Notes under the pieces: model-generated
Databases searched by the model: none
The model's input: the letters and a program-made list of their open reading frames with translations, nothing else
Told to the model about the DNA's origin: nothing
In this document: positions 27,273 to 35,909 of the stretch, in pieces
How positions within the stretch are numbered: position 1 is the stretch's first letter
Layout: every line of letters begins with the position of its first letter
Source of the DNA: Pseudomonas paeninsulae
GTDB taxonomy: Bacteria; Pseudomonadota; Gammaproteobacteria; Pseudomonadales; Pseudomonadaceae
Reading direction: 5' to 3'
Assembly (NCBI RefSeq): GCF_035621475.1
Contig: NZ_CP141799.1
Coordinates: forward strand, 1,972,501 to 2,036,500
DNA length: 64,000 nucleotides
Position numbers and translations under genes: made by a program

Positions 27273-28667
27273 TCAGCCGACGATCCAGTGCGCCATCAGC
27301 GCGATGATCGGCAGGGTGATCAGGGTGCGGATGATGAAGATCACGAACAGTTCGAGGAGGTTCAGCGGCAGCTTGGCCTTGATGATCAACACGCCCACTT
27401 CCGACATATAGATCAGTTGGGTCAGCGACACGCAGGCCACCACGAAGCGGGTCAGTTCGCTCTCGATGCCCTTGCCCAGTACCGCTGGCAGGAACATATC
27501 GGCAAAGCCCACCAGCATGGCTGGCGCCGCCTTGGCCGCTTCCGGCAATTGCAGCAGTTCCAGCAGCGGTACCAGGGGGTAGGACAACCAGTTGAAGATC
27601 GGGGTGTATTCGGCAATTGCCAGCGATACGGTGCCGATGGCCATGACCAGTGGCAGCAGACCCAACCAGATGTCCACCACGTTGTTTACGCCGACCTTGG
27701 CCATCTGCGTCGGCGAGGGGTTGGCGTTAGCACGCTTGACTGCCTGGGTGACGCCCCAGCGCAGCAGCGAGGTGCCGGCGGGGACGTCTTCATTGATCTG
27801 CTTGCCGACTCCGGCGACGTACTCGTCCTTCTTCCATGACAGCGGCGGTATGCGCGGGGTGATAATCGCCGCGGCCAGGCCTGCGACCACCACCGTCAGG
27901 TAGAAGGGCACGAACAGGTGATCGAGCTTCATAAAGTTGGTGATCAGCAGGCTGAAGGCGATCGAGGCGACGGAGAAGTTGGTGGCGATTACCGCCGCCT
28001 CCCGGGCGCTGTAGAAACCCTTGTGGTACTGCTGGGCGGTGATCAGCACGCCCACGGTGCCGGAACCCAGCCAGGAGGCGATGGCGTCGATGGCCGAACG
28101 GCCTGGCAAGCCGAAGACCTTGCGGAATACGTTGCGCACCAGGGTGCCGCAGAACTCCATTAGACCGTAATCGGTGAGCAGCGGCAGGATCAGGCCTGCG
28201 ACCAGGAAGAAGGTGATCAGCACCGGTGCCAGGTCTTTCAGCACCACGCCGCCGGTATTGGCATTCCAGATCCACTCTGGACCGAACTGCCAGAGGGTCA
28301 TGGCTGCGAAAATTGCACCGAGCACGCGCAGGACCAGCCACAGCGGGTGCAGGTTGAACAGTTCGTTGAGCGCGTGGCGTTGGGTGAGCCAGCGCGGCTT
28401 GAGGACCGAGCCGAGCAGGCCGAGGGCAGCGGAGAACAGCAGCAGCCCGGTGGCGATAGCCGGAAGCCAAGCGCTCAGCGAGGTTTTCAGGGCGTCGGCC
28501 ATGACGCCGAGACCGATGGTGACCTTGCCGTCGTAGACGATGGGGGTGAGAAACAGCAGTACGCCGAGCAGCGAGGGGATCAGAAAGATCAGCAGCTGGC
28601 GCAGGCTGTAGGAGCTGTACGCTGGCGGTTGGTCGTCCAGCAGTGGCATGGTTTCGTCGTGATTCAT
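27273..28667 (-). CDS. YjiH-type membrane protein (nucleoside-recognition Gate domains)
   Basis: A 464-residue inner-membrane protein with about ten helices and two Gate-type segments: FGLPGRSAIDAIASWLGSGT near 190-210 and VGFADMFLPAVLGKGIES near 385-402. This is the YjiH/nucleoside-recognition family. Family knowledge: such proteins are thought to move small molecules, but no substrate is settled; a homologue next to gbuA in Pseudomonas is believed to take part in guanidinobutyrate or related uptake. It starts 74 bases after gbuA and ends in a strong terminator, so gbuA-yjiH is one transcript. Confidence 0.85.
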   Translation of the reverse strand: MNHDETMPLLDDQPPAYSSYSLRQLLIFLIPSLLGVLLFLTPIVYDGKVTIGLGVMADALKTSLSAWLPAIATGLLLFSAALGLLGSVLKPRWLTQRHALNELFNLHPLWLVLRVLGAIFAAMTLWQFGPEWIWNANTGGVVLKDLAPVLITFFLVAGLILPLLTDYGLMEFCGTLVRNVFRKVFGLPGRSAIDAIASWLGSGTVGVLITAQQYHKGFYSAREAAVIATNFSVASIAFSLLITNFMKLDHLFVPFYLTVVVAGLAAAIITPRIPPLSWKKDEYVAGVGKQINEDVPAGTSLLRWGVTQAVKRANANPSPTQMAKVGVNNVVDIWLGLLPLVMAIGTVSLAIAEYTPIFNWLSYPLVPLLELLQLPEAAKAAPAMLVGFADMFLPAVLGKGIESELTRFVVACVSLTQLIYMSEVGVLIIKAKLPLNLLELFVIFIIRTLITLPIIALMAHWIVG

Positions 28668-28741
28668 TGCAGCACCTTAATTGTTTTTATGCAGTGCCTG
28701 GACGCCGTTCGGCGCCCAGTTTTGAGTAAAAGGCCCGTAGA

Positions 28742-29701
28742 TCAGCGACGCTGGACGCCGGGCAACACGCAGAGCATTTCGTAGAGCAGGTTGGCGCCGA
28801 GCAGCGAGGTGTTGCCGGTGGTGTCGTAGGGCGGAGACACTTCCACTACATCGCAACCGATCAGCTGCAGGTCCTGGCAGCCGCGAATGATTTCAATCGC
28901 CTGGATGGTGGTCAGGCCACCGATCTCCGGGGTGCCGGTACCCGGTGCCCAGGCCGGGTCGATACCATCGATATCGAAGCTCAGATAGACCGGGCCACCG
29001 TCGACCTTGGCGCGCACTTCTTCCATCAGCGGGGCCAGCGATTTGTGCCAGCACTCCTCGGCCTGGACTACGCGGAAGCCCTGCTTGCGGCTCCAGTTGA
29101 AGTCTTCGGCGGTATAGCCCTGGGCGCGCAGGCCGATCTGCACCACGCGGTCGCAATCGAGCAGGCCTTCCTCCACGGCGCGGCGGAAGGTCGTGCCGTG
29201 GGCGATTTTCTCGCCGAACATGTGGTCGTTGACGTCGGCGTGGGCGTCGATATGCACCAGGCCGATCTTGCCGTGCTTCTTCTTCAGGGCGCGGAGGATC
29301 GGCAGGGTGATGGTGTGGTCGCCGCCGAGGGTCAGTGGAATGATACCGAGTTCGACAATCTTGTCGTAGGACTCCTCGATGATGCGTACCGCGTCGAGCA
29401 GGTTGAAGGTGTTGATCGCCACGTCGCCGATGTCGGCGATGTTCAGCGAGTCGAACGGCGCGGCGCCGGTGGCCATGTTGTAAGGGCGGATCATCACCGA
29501 CTGGGCGCGAATCTCGCGTGGGCCGAAGCGGGTGCCAGGGCGCAGCGAGGTGCCGATGTCGAGCGGCACACCAACGAATGCGGCGTCGAGTTGGCGCTGT
29601 TCTTCCAGTGTCTGGATATGCGGCAGGCGCATCATGGTGGCTATGCCGCCGAAACGGGGCATCTCATTGCCGCCCAGGGGCTGGTGCAGAATCTTGTCCA
29701 C
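28742..29701 (-). CDS. gbuA: 4-guanidinobutyrase
   Basis: A 319-residue ureohydrolase of the arginase/agmatinase family. The manganese ligands lie in LTLGGDHTITLP, VHIDAHADVND and SFDIDGIDPAWAPGTGTPE, with the tail SPPYDTTGNTSLLGANLLYEM. The start MDKILHQPLGGNEMPRFGG and the overall length match Pseudomonas GbuA closely from memory. Reaction: 4-guanidinobutyrate + H2O gives GABA + urea, in the arginine transaminase/oxidase route. Probably activated by the divergent gbuR; the 24-bp dyad at 29793-29816 lies between the two genes. Confidence 0.93.
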   Translation of the reverse strand: MDKILHQPLGGNEMPRFGGIATMMRLPHIQTLEEQRQLDAAFVGVPLDIGTSLRPGTRFGPREIRAQSVMIRPYNMATGAAPFDSLNIADIGDVAINTFNLLDAVRIIEESYDKIVELGIIPLTLGGDHTITLPILRALKKKHGKIGLVHIDAHADVNDHMFGEKIAHGTTFRRAVEEGLLDCDRVVQIGLRAQGYTAEDFNWSRKQGFRVVQAEECWHKSLAPLMEEVRAKVDGGPVYLSFDIDGIDPAWAPGTGTPEIGGLTTIQAIEIIRGCQDLQLIGCDVVEVSPPYDTTGNTSLLGANLLYEMLCVLPGVQRR

Positions 29702-29792
29702 GGGTTGGCCTCACGGTTGTTGTGGTTGTAATAGTCGTTAGGTCGGATTGTTGGACAAGATGGGCTGGGGAAAAATCGCTGGGGGCAAAAAC

Positions 29793-29816
29793 TTAGTTCA
29801 GATATTTCTAAACTAA
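29793..29816. promoter_or_regulatory. 24-bp dyad, probable GbuR operator
   Basis: TTAGTT and AACTAA form the ends and AGA/TCT the inner arms of a 24-bp near-palindrome (10 of 12 base pairs matching) in the gbuA-gbuR intergenic region, 92 bases before gbuA and 79 before gbuR. Length and position suit a LysR-type operator. Confidence 0.6.
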
Positions 29817-29894
29817 TGGGGCCAGGCCTACACTGGGCGACCCTTGTGGTGCGCCGTGCGCAGCATTGATCTCTGCAACACCGGATGAGAAACC

Positions 29895-30788
29895 ATGAAC
29901 CACGCCTTGCCCGATCTGAAGCTGCTGCGCATTTTCGTCAGCGTGGTGCGCCAGCAGGGTTTCGCCGCGGCGCAGCAGGAGCTGAATCTGTCGACTTCGG
30001 CGATCAGCACCTACATGAGCCAGCTGGAAGGCCAGCTCGGCCTGAGCCTGTGCCATCGCGGTCGTGGCGGCTTCAGCCTGACCAGCAAGGGTGAGCTGTT
30101 CTACCACGAAACCCTGCGTCTACTCGGCGAATTGGAGGGCTTCGAGCGCTATTCGGCCGCGCTCAAGGGCGAGTTGCGTGGCACCCTCAACCTCGGCGTG
30201 CTGGACACCACCGTCACCGACCCGGCCCTGCCGCTGGCCGAGGTGATAGGTGCCTACAGCGAGGAACATCCGGCCGTGCACCTGCACCTATCGGTGATGA
30301 GTCCCTATGAGCTGCAGCTGGCGGTGCTGGAGAACCGCCTGGACCTGGCCATCAGCGCCTGCCCCACGCGGATGAACGGCTTGGTTTATCAGCCGCTGTA
30401 TCGCGAGCAGCACTGGCTGTACTGCAGCGAGCGCCACCCGCTGTTTCGCGAGCGGCGCATTCCCGATGAGCTGATCACCCGGCAACGTATGGTCGGCCGT
30501 GGCTACTGGAGCCAGTCGGAGTTGGCGCGGCACGGTTTCAAGCACAGCGCGGCGACCGTAGAGTCGATGGAGGCGCAGCTGATTCTGGTGTTGTCCGGCG
30601 CCTATATCGGTTACCTGCCGGAGCACTACGCTCAGCATTGGGTCGATCAGGGGCAGTTACGCGTATTGCTGCCGGCGACTTTCGGTTACCAGGCGCCATT
30701 CTCACTGATCCTGCGCCGCAGCCGGGTACGCGATCCCTTGCTGCAGACTTTTCGCGACCTGTTGAAGGCGCAACTCACCGAGCATTAG
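29895..30788 (+). CDS. gbuR: LysR-family regulator of guanidinobutyrate use
   Basis: A 297-residue LysR-type regulator. The N-terminal winged helix (LPDLKLLRIFVSVVRQQGFAAAQQELNLS...ISTYMSQLEGQLGLSLCHR) fills residues 1-65; the rest is a periplasmic-binding-like effector domain. Position divergent from gbuA is the arrangement known for GbuR, which activates gbuA in response to 4-guanidinobutyrate. The stop codon (30786-30788) is the first three bases of a MITE-like repeat, so the natural C-terminus may have been trimmed by that insertion. Confidence 0.88.
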   Translation: MNHALPDLKLLRIFVSVVRQQGFAAAQQELNLSTSAISTYMSQLEGQLGLSLCHRGRGGFSLTSKGELFYHETLRLLGELEGFERYSAALKGELRGTLNLGVLDTTVTDPALPLAEVIGAYSEEHPAVHLHLSVMSPYELQLAVLENRLDLAISACPTRMNGLVYQPLYREQHWLYCSERHPLFRERRIPDELITRQRMVGRGYWSQSELARHGFKHSAATVESMEAQLILVLSGAYIGYLPEHYAQHWVDQGQLRVLLPATFGYQAPFSLILRRSRVRDPLLQTFRDLLKAQLTEH

Positions 30789-30991
30789 CAGGCCGCTGAA
30801 AAACTACTGCGCTAGGCTATGCCGCGTTGCGGCCGCTTTACTCGCTTCGTTCGCCCAGCGGGCCAGCCTTCGGCTGTTACTCCCGTTGGTCGTTGCGCCT
30901 GGTGAGCCACATGGATGTGGGGAATGCCGTTACCCGTCAGGAGCGGGTACGGTCCTCGCCGTCGCTCGCTACATTTTTCAACGGCCTGCTA
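30786..30991. repeat. 206-bp MITE-like repeat with 18-bp terminal inverted repeats
   Basis: Left end TAGCAGGCCGCTGAAAAA (30786-30803) and the complement of the right end, TAGCAGGCCGTTGAAAAA (30974-30991), differ at one base. The interior is GC-rich and has no ORF of note. The terminal TA may be a target duplication. It lies between gbuR and the convergent MFS gene. Confidence 0.65.
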
Positions 30992-31031
30992 GGGTGCAGC
31001 ATCGAGCGGCCGATCATTGGTCCGATTGTCC

Positions 31032-32312
31032 TCAGGTGCTGGACTGTTCGCCGGTAGAGGGGGGCACGGGTTCTGCCTGTTGGGCGTCCTCTGGCAAGGG
31101 GTCCATCAGCACCGAGCCAACCGGGAAGGGGGCCTGCATCTGGAAACTCGACTGCTCCGTGGATGTAGTGAAGGGGTCAGTCAGGCGTTTGTAAACGGCG
31201 TGTGCTGTCATCAGGCCGGCCATCGCCGCCAGACTCCAGAAGAAGCTCGACGGTCCCCAGCTATCCATCGCCAGGGAAACCATGAACGGGCCGATCGAGG
31301 CACCCACGCCGCCGACCAGCAACAGGGCGCTGCTGGCCCCCACGGCTTGGTCGGCCTCCAACTGGTCATTGGTCAACGCTAGATACAGCGCCAGCAAGGG
31401 GAAGCAGCTGCCGCCGAATAACAACGCCAGCAGCAGATAACCCACGCCTCCCGACACCCCGACAAGCGCACTGGCCACTGCAAAGATCAGAGCGGCAAAG
31501 GCTGCCCCCGCGATCACCGTGCGTCTATCCATGCGGTCTGAGAGCTTGCCCAGCGGCCATTGCATCAACATGCCGCCAATCAGCAATACCGCGATGAACA
31601 GCGATATTTCACTGACGCGCATGCCCATGCGGCTGGCATAGACCGCGCCCATGCCGAGCGCCATGGCGTAGCAGGCGTTGATCAGGAAGGAGCCGACCAA
31701 GCCGGTTGGCGCAACGCGGTATAGGGTGACGATGCCCACCGGGCGCGCGGCCGCAAAGGCCGGCATCGGCGTGGCGGTGACCAGAATCGGTATCGCTGCC
31801 AGGCTTATCAGGATTGAAATCAACGTAAACAGCTCAAAACTTCTGGGGTCTGAGACATTCAGCAGAAATTGGCCACCGGACAGCCCGGCGAGCATGGTGA
31901 TCATGTACAGCGATAACAACTGGCCACGGGTGCGGTTGTCGGCGGCTTGGTTCAACCAGCTTTCGGCGACTACGTAGATGGCTGAAACGGCAAAGCCGGT
32001 GAGCAAGCGCATCACGCCCCATGTCCAGGGGTCGACAATCACTGAGTGCACCAGGATGGTCATGGAGGCCAGGGCGGTCAGTGCGCCGAAGGCGCGCACA
32101 TGGCCGACTCGCTGGATAATCGCCGGTGCGCGCAGGGAGCCGAGTAGGAAACCCAGGTAATACGCGGACATGAGCAGGCCGGTTGCCAGGGTGTCGAAGC
32201 CTTCCAGCTCGGCGCGAATGCCCAACAAGGAGCCTTGCGCGCCGATACACAGGCCGATAACGCCCAGGCCGAAGAACAAAGGCCATACGGAACGAACAGT
32301 CTTATGCAGCAT
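31032..32312 (-). CDS. MFS transporter (YcaD-like)
   Basis: A 426-residue, 12-helix major facilitator. Signature pieces: GLGVIGLCIGAQGSLLGIRAELEGF in helix 1, the loop RAPAIIQRVGHVRAFG between helices 2 and 3, and WPLGKLSDRMDRRTV between helices 8 and 9. The VAESWLNQAADNRTRGQLLSLY segment is typical of the YcaD/YhjX-like branch. A 40-residue hydrophilic tail rich in proline and glutamate follows the last helix. Substrate unknown. It is separate from the ddd cluster by a terminator and converges with gbuR. Confidence 0.85.
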   Translation of the reverse strand: MLHKTVRSVWPLFFGLGVIGLCIGAQGSLLGIRAELEGFDTLATGLLMSAYYLGFLLGSLRAPAIIQRVGHVRAFGALTALASMTILVHSVIVDPWTWGVMRLLTGFAVSAIYVVAESWLNQAADNRTRGQLLSLYMITMLAGLSGGQFLLNVSDPRSFELFTLISILISLAAIPILVTATPMPAFAAARPVGIVTLYRVAPTGLVGSFLINACYAMALGMGAVYASRMGMRVSEISLFIAVLLIGGMLMQWPLGKLSDRMDRRTVIAGAAFAALIFAVASALVGVSGGVGYLLLALLFGGSCFPLLALYLALTNDQLEADQAVGASSALLLVGGVGASIGPFMVSLAMDSWGPSSFFWSLAAMAGLMTAHAVYKRLTDPFTTSTEQSSFQMQAPFPVGSVLMDPLPEDAQQAEPVPPSTGEQSST

Positions 32313-32530
32313 GTCACCCCCAAAGTTAGTGGCCTGTACGGCTAGCGGATTAACTCAAGTGCGGATGACTGGAGCCCTGAGACCAAGCGCTGTAACGAGT
32401 CATAGCAGCTATGGTGAGGCGCGGCAACGTGGAATCAGGGCCTCAGAGCAAAGTTGACTGGTGCCACCGACCACTCGACAAACCTAGTCGTGTAAAACCA
32501 AATCTGCCAGTCCAGTACATATAGCCCGGC

Positions 32531-32564
32531 ACAAACAAAACGGGCGGAACATCCGTTCCGCCCG
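32531..32564 (-). terminator. Rho-independent terminator of dddD
   Basis: On the minus strand, a 10-bp stem (CGGGCGGAAC with GTTCCGCCCG) and 4-base loop is followed by TTTTGTTTGT, 19 bases beyond the dddD stop. Nothing else is seen in the 270 bases between dddD and the MFS gene. Confidence 0.85.
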
Positions 32565-32582
32565 CTGTCTTTACGCCTGGGG

Positions 32583-35093
32583 TCAGCTAGGCAGGAACTC
32601 CTCGGACCAGCCCAGGCTGGCAATCTCGCGCTCGATCATCGAATCGATTTGCGCCTCGCTGTAGTCCATGTCCGCGAGCACTTCACGGGTGGAATGGCCC
32701 CAACGCTCCGGCAGGGTCACGGCCTTGATGCTGGCCTCGGCAGGACGAATCGCCAGGTGATCGATCTGCGTCAGGCAATGGCCACTCGGATGGTCGTGGT
32801 GGATGGAGAAGGCGAAGCTGCCTCGGTCAATCCCCACCGTGCCGTCGCCTGCGCGGGTGTACTGCTCGCGCAAGGTCTCGATGGACATCGGTACTGCCGC
32901 GGCGATATCGGCGGCCTGCAAGGTTTCCGCCCAGTAGGCGGCTGGTGCGGTCAGCAGTGCAGCCTTCAGGAATTCACTGATGCTGGCCGCAGTGCTGATG
33001 CCGGCTAGGCCCTCGATCAGCTCCAGCTGAGGCAGTTCCGACTCCTTGGAATCGAGGTAGAGCCAGCCGTCAGCAGTCTTGTAGAAATGCGACAGGACGT
33101 TGTGGCCCAGCACTTCCCGGCCAGACGGCTCATTGAAGGGCGCACGGCCCGCGTAGTCGAAGGCGAACGACAGCTGCGCCAGGTTGGTGACCGCCGACAG
33201 CGAGGTGCGCGAACGGGTCGCCTCACCCGTTTTCAGCTTGTGGTAAATCGACACGGCCATGCCCAGGCCCGCGGCGAAGCCGCAGTTGACGTCCAGGGTA
33301 CCGAGGTGGGCGTGCTCTTCCGGGGTTTCCGGGCCGCCAAAACGACTCATGATGCCGCTGTGCGCCTGGATGATGTCGTCGTAGCCGATGTAGTTGGTCT
33401 TCGGGCCTGGCAGCGGACCGCCGAGGCAGTCGAGGCGGCAGAACAGCACGCCTGGGTTGACCGCTTGCAGGCTGTCGTGATCCAGGCCCAGGGCCTTGAG
33501 CTGACGCTCGGGGGCGTTGATTACCACCATGTCGACCGAGCGCACCAGGCGATTGAACACCTCGCGACCTTCACTGCTCATGATGTCGACCAGGGCGCTG
33601 CGCTTGCCCATGCTGGTCTGGAAGCTGAACAGGGTGCCGATCAGCGGGTCGTACATGGGTTTGACGGTATCGAGCTTGATCACCTCGGCGCCGAAGCGGG
33701 CGAGGAACGCGGTGGCATGCGGGCCGGCGATCACGTTGGTCAGGTCGAGAATGCGGGTTCCATCAAGCCAGCCAGCATTGGACGCCGGCTTGACCGCGGC
33801 ACCGACCGGACGGGTCACGGTTTGCGCGGCGGCCACTGCACTGAGCTCGGCCAGTGCCTGCTCGAAGCTGACGTTTTTGCGCGGTCGCGGGGTGACCATC
33901 TGCGCGGCAGACTCTTCCAGCCAGGTAAACGGCCCTGGTTGCTTCATCAGGCCATAGATCGGGTCATTGACCTCGACGATCAGGCCCGCCGTGTTGGTGT
34001 GCTCGTGGTTGACCCATTCCTGGGTGGTGCGGTGCGGCGCGCCGGGGATCTGCCCTTCGCCAAAGATCACGGCCCACTCTTCGGAGGTCTTGGTCAGGAA
34101 GGCTGTCTTCATCTTGGCCGAGATGTGGTCGGCCCATTTCTTCGGCAGCGGGTACACGCCGATGGAGGTCTCGCCGTCCCACTCGCTGATCGGGGCGTGC
34201 AGGTTTTGCACTTCCGGCAGACCTTCGGCGACCAGTTCTTCATAGATGCCGAGGACCGTCAGGGCGCGCTTGGCGTGGTTGCGGTGCGATGGGCAGACGC
34301 AGTAGAACATGCGGCCATCGGCGCACTTGTAGGTGCGGTAGAAGGGGTCCAGGTATTCCTGCAGATCGGCGTAGCTCAGGTCCATCGCAATGTTGTTGGC
34401 CTTGCGCTGCTCGATTTCCAGCTCGCGCATGGTCTTGTAGCGCTCGGGCAGGCCTTCGATGACGTAGGAATTGTACGAGAGGCCTTCCATCAGGGCGGAA
34501 ATCACCGGCACTTCGATGGCATCGCCGCGGCCGGTTTTTTCCCGGGCCTGCAGGGCCAGTACCACCGAGGAGGCTGCCAGAGTGGTGGCGTAGGCGGAGC
34601 CCAACGGCAGCGGCGAGAAGCTCGGGTTCAGACCCAGCAATACGCGGTTGAAGCCCATGTCGGTGAAGGCACCGCCGGTCGCGGCGACCACGGCTTCGGT
34701 GGCTTTCCACTCGCGGCGCAGGGTGTCGTTGCTGGCGAAACCGGGAACCGACAGGGTGATCAGCTCCGGACGCGCTTCACGCAGTTGGGTGAAGTCGATA
34801 CCCAGGCGCTGCATGACACCCGGGCGGAAGCCCTCGATGACGATGTCGGCTTGTTCGATCAGGGTAAGGGCCTGAGCCAGGCCGGCTTCGGTCTTCAGGT
34901 CCAGGCGCAGAGAACTCTTGTTGCGGTTGAGTACGGCGTTAGCCGGATGATCCCACTGTGGGCCTGCGGGTGGATCGATGTGCACGACGGTAGCGCCCAG
35001 GTCGGCCAGGGTCATGGCCACGGCCGGTGCGGCAATCTGTTGACCGAAATCAACTACGCGAACTCCGGTTAACGGCAATTGTTGGTTGTTCAT
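32583..35093 (-). CDS. dddD: DMSP CoA-transferase/lyase DddD
   Basis: An 836-residue protein made of two type III (CaiB/BaiF) CoA-transferase domains in tandem: about 1-400 (starting LTGVRVVDFGQQIAAPAVAM) and about 445-830 (GTRILDLTNVIAGPHATAFLARFGAEVIKLD). Such a double domain of this length, next to a BCCT transporter, a 3-hydroxypropionate-type dehydrogenase and a malonate-semialdehyde-type dehydrogenase, is diagnostic of DddD. The second domain has NYIGYDDIIQAHSGIMS; Asp572 or 573 should be the catalytic aspartate. The matching place in domain 1 (LPLGSAYATTLAAS) lacks it. Reaction: DMSP is transferred to CoA and cleaved to dimethyl sulfide and 3-hydroxypropionyl-CoA. Divergent from dddTBC. 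Confidence 0.9.
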   Translation of the reverse strand: MNNQQLPLTGVRVVDFGQQIAAPAVAMTLADLGATVVHIDPPAGPQWDHPANAVLNRNKSSLRLDLKTEAGLAQALTLIEQADIVIEGFRPGVMQRLGIDFTQLREARPELITLSVPGFASNDTLRREWKATEAVVAATGGAFTDMGFNRVLLGLNPSFSPLPLGSAYATTLAASSVVLALQAREKTGRGDAIEVPVISALMEGLSYNSYVIEGLPERYKTMRELEIEQRKANNIAMDLSYADLQEYLDPFYRTYKCADGRMFYCVCPSHRNHAKRALTVLGIYEELVAEGLPEVQNLHAPISEWDGETSIGVYPLPKKWADHISAKMKTAFLTKTSEEWAVIFGEGQIPGAPHRTTQEWVNHEHTNTAGLIVEVNDPIYGLMKQPGPFTWLEESAAQMVTPRPRKNVSFEQALAELSAVAAAQTVTRPVGAAVKPASNAGWLDGTRILDLTNVIAGPHATAFLARFGAEVIKLDTVKPMYDPLIGTLFSFQTSMGKRSALVDIMSSEGREVFNRLVRSVDMVVINAPERQLKALGLDHDSLQAVNPGVLFCRLDCLGGPLPGPKTNYIGYDDIIQAHSGIMSRFGGPETPEEHAHLGTLDVNCGFAAGLGMAVSIYHKLKTGEATRSRTSLSAVTNLAQLSFAFDYAGRAPFNEPSGREVLGHNVLSHFYKTADGWLYLDSKESELPQLELIEGLAGISTAASISEFLKAALLTAPAAYWAETLQAADIAAAVPMSIETLREQYTRAGDGTVGIDRGSFAFSIHHDHPSGHCLTQIDHLAIRPAEASIKAVTLPERWGHSTREVLADMDYSEAQIDSMIEREIASLGWSEEFLPS

Positions 35094-35211
35094 TGCAATT
35101 TATCCTTCAAATAAGCTGAACCGGCTGGCGGAGACTAAACAGCCAAGTTGGATTTTTGTTTGATTGCCATGGGCGCTGCTGTCAGGTTGCACGACCCGCT
35201 AATAACCGGTT

Positions 35212-35242
35212 TGGCATGTTGTTCAGGCTGAACGACTTGCCA
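35212..35242. promoter_or_regulatory. 31-bp nested dyad upstream of dddD
   Basis: TGGCA-N4-GTTCA-N3-TGAAC-N4-TGCCA: two concentric perfect 5-bp inverted repeats, centred 134 bases before the dddD start. A good candidate operator for the LysR- or IclR-type regulator of the cluster. Confidence 0.6.
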
Positions 35243-35635
35243 GGTGATAAAGGTCCGGCCAATGCTTAACGCTACACCGAGTGTTGCTTAGTTCTGCCAG
35301 TCTGCTGGGGTGTGCCCAAACAGCAGCCTATATAGGTGGCTGAAACAGCTGGTAGGGGTCGGCGCTTTTTCGATAACGCCGATATTAGGAATGAAGAGAG
35401 GTGGCAGCCAGCAATAAAAAATTGACCTAAGAGGGTGTTTTTTTTATGGCTGCATAAATTCCATACCTGAGGCTGCGCTGGAGGCCCGGCAAATCAGGTC
35501 CGGTCGGTGTGTTTGGCGAGGTAGGGTTGCCGCTATGGCCCGCGGCGAGGCTGGCTCAGAGGCCGTGATGGGCGCGTTTTGACTAATCTACCCATAAGCA
35601 AACAAGGGGCATTGCCTGCTTTTTTTTTGCTTCTC

Positions 35636-35676
35636 ATCGATATCCGCATTCATAACAATAGATTTCGTATCGATAT
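35636..35676 (+). promoter_or_regulatory. pair of ATCGATAT sites upstream of dddT
   Basis: ATCGATAT occurs at 35636-35643 and 35669-35676, 33 bases apart (about three helical turns), some 230 bases before dddT. Direct repeats in phase suggest protein binding on one DNA face; unproved. Confidence 0.35.
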
Positions 35677-35861
35677 AGGCGTCCTGCTTGCTGTGTATCG
35701 CTACTGCTGCCCCGTCTAACAACTACAGCTGTGCTCGCATCTCTCACTGCCATTGTCGTGGGGTGCGCAGGTACGGCCCCTCCATGAGCACGCTGCGTTT
35801 TCGCTCATGGTCAACTAGATCTTTGCCCGGCAAAGATTAACCAACAGTTGAAAGGTGCAAG

Positions 35862-35909
35862 ATGAATAACAATTACAAAAAATATATCGAACAGAGGATC
35901 GCGTCATGA
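35862..35909 (+). CDS. 15-codon leader ORF overlapping dddT
   Basis: ATG after an AAAGGTG site, encoding MNNNYKKYIEQRIAS; its TGA overlaps the dddT ATG (ATGA). The peptide is lysine/asparagine-rich and matches no family. It may couple translation of dddT to its own, or be a chance frame. Confidence 0.4.
   Translation: MNNNYKKYIEQRIAS

Larger units (their letters stand above)
35094..35861. other. dddD-dddT intergenic control region
   Basis: About 770 bases without a supported gene. It holds the 31-bp nested dyad (35212-35242), an imperfect CTGCTG/CAGCAG hairpin (about 35301-35327), T-runs near 35440 and 35621, and two ATCGATAT sites (35636, 35669). The length and number of repeats point to complex control of both divergent transcripts. 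Confidence 0.6.

Noticed and set aside
33087..35072. 661-codon plus-strand frame opposite dddD
   Set aside because: Shadow of the dddD reading frame; the minus-strand product is a full two-domain CoA-transferase.
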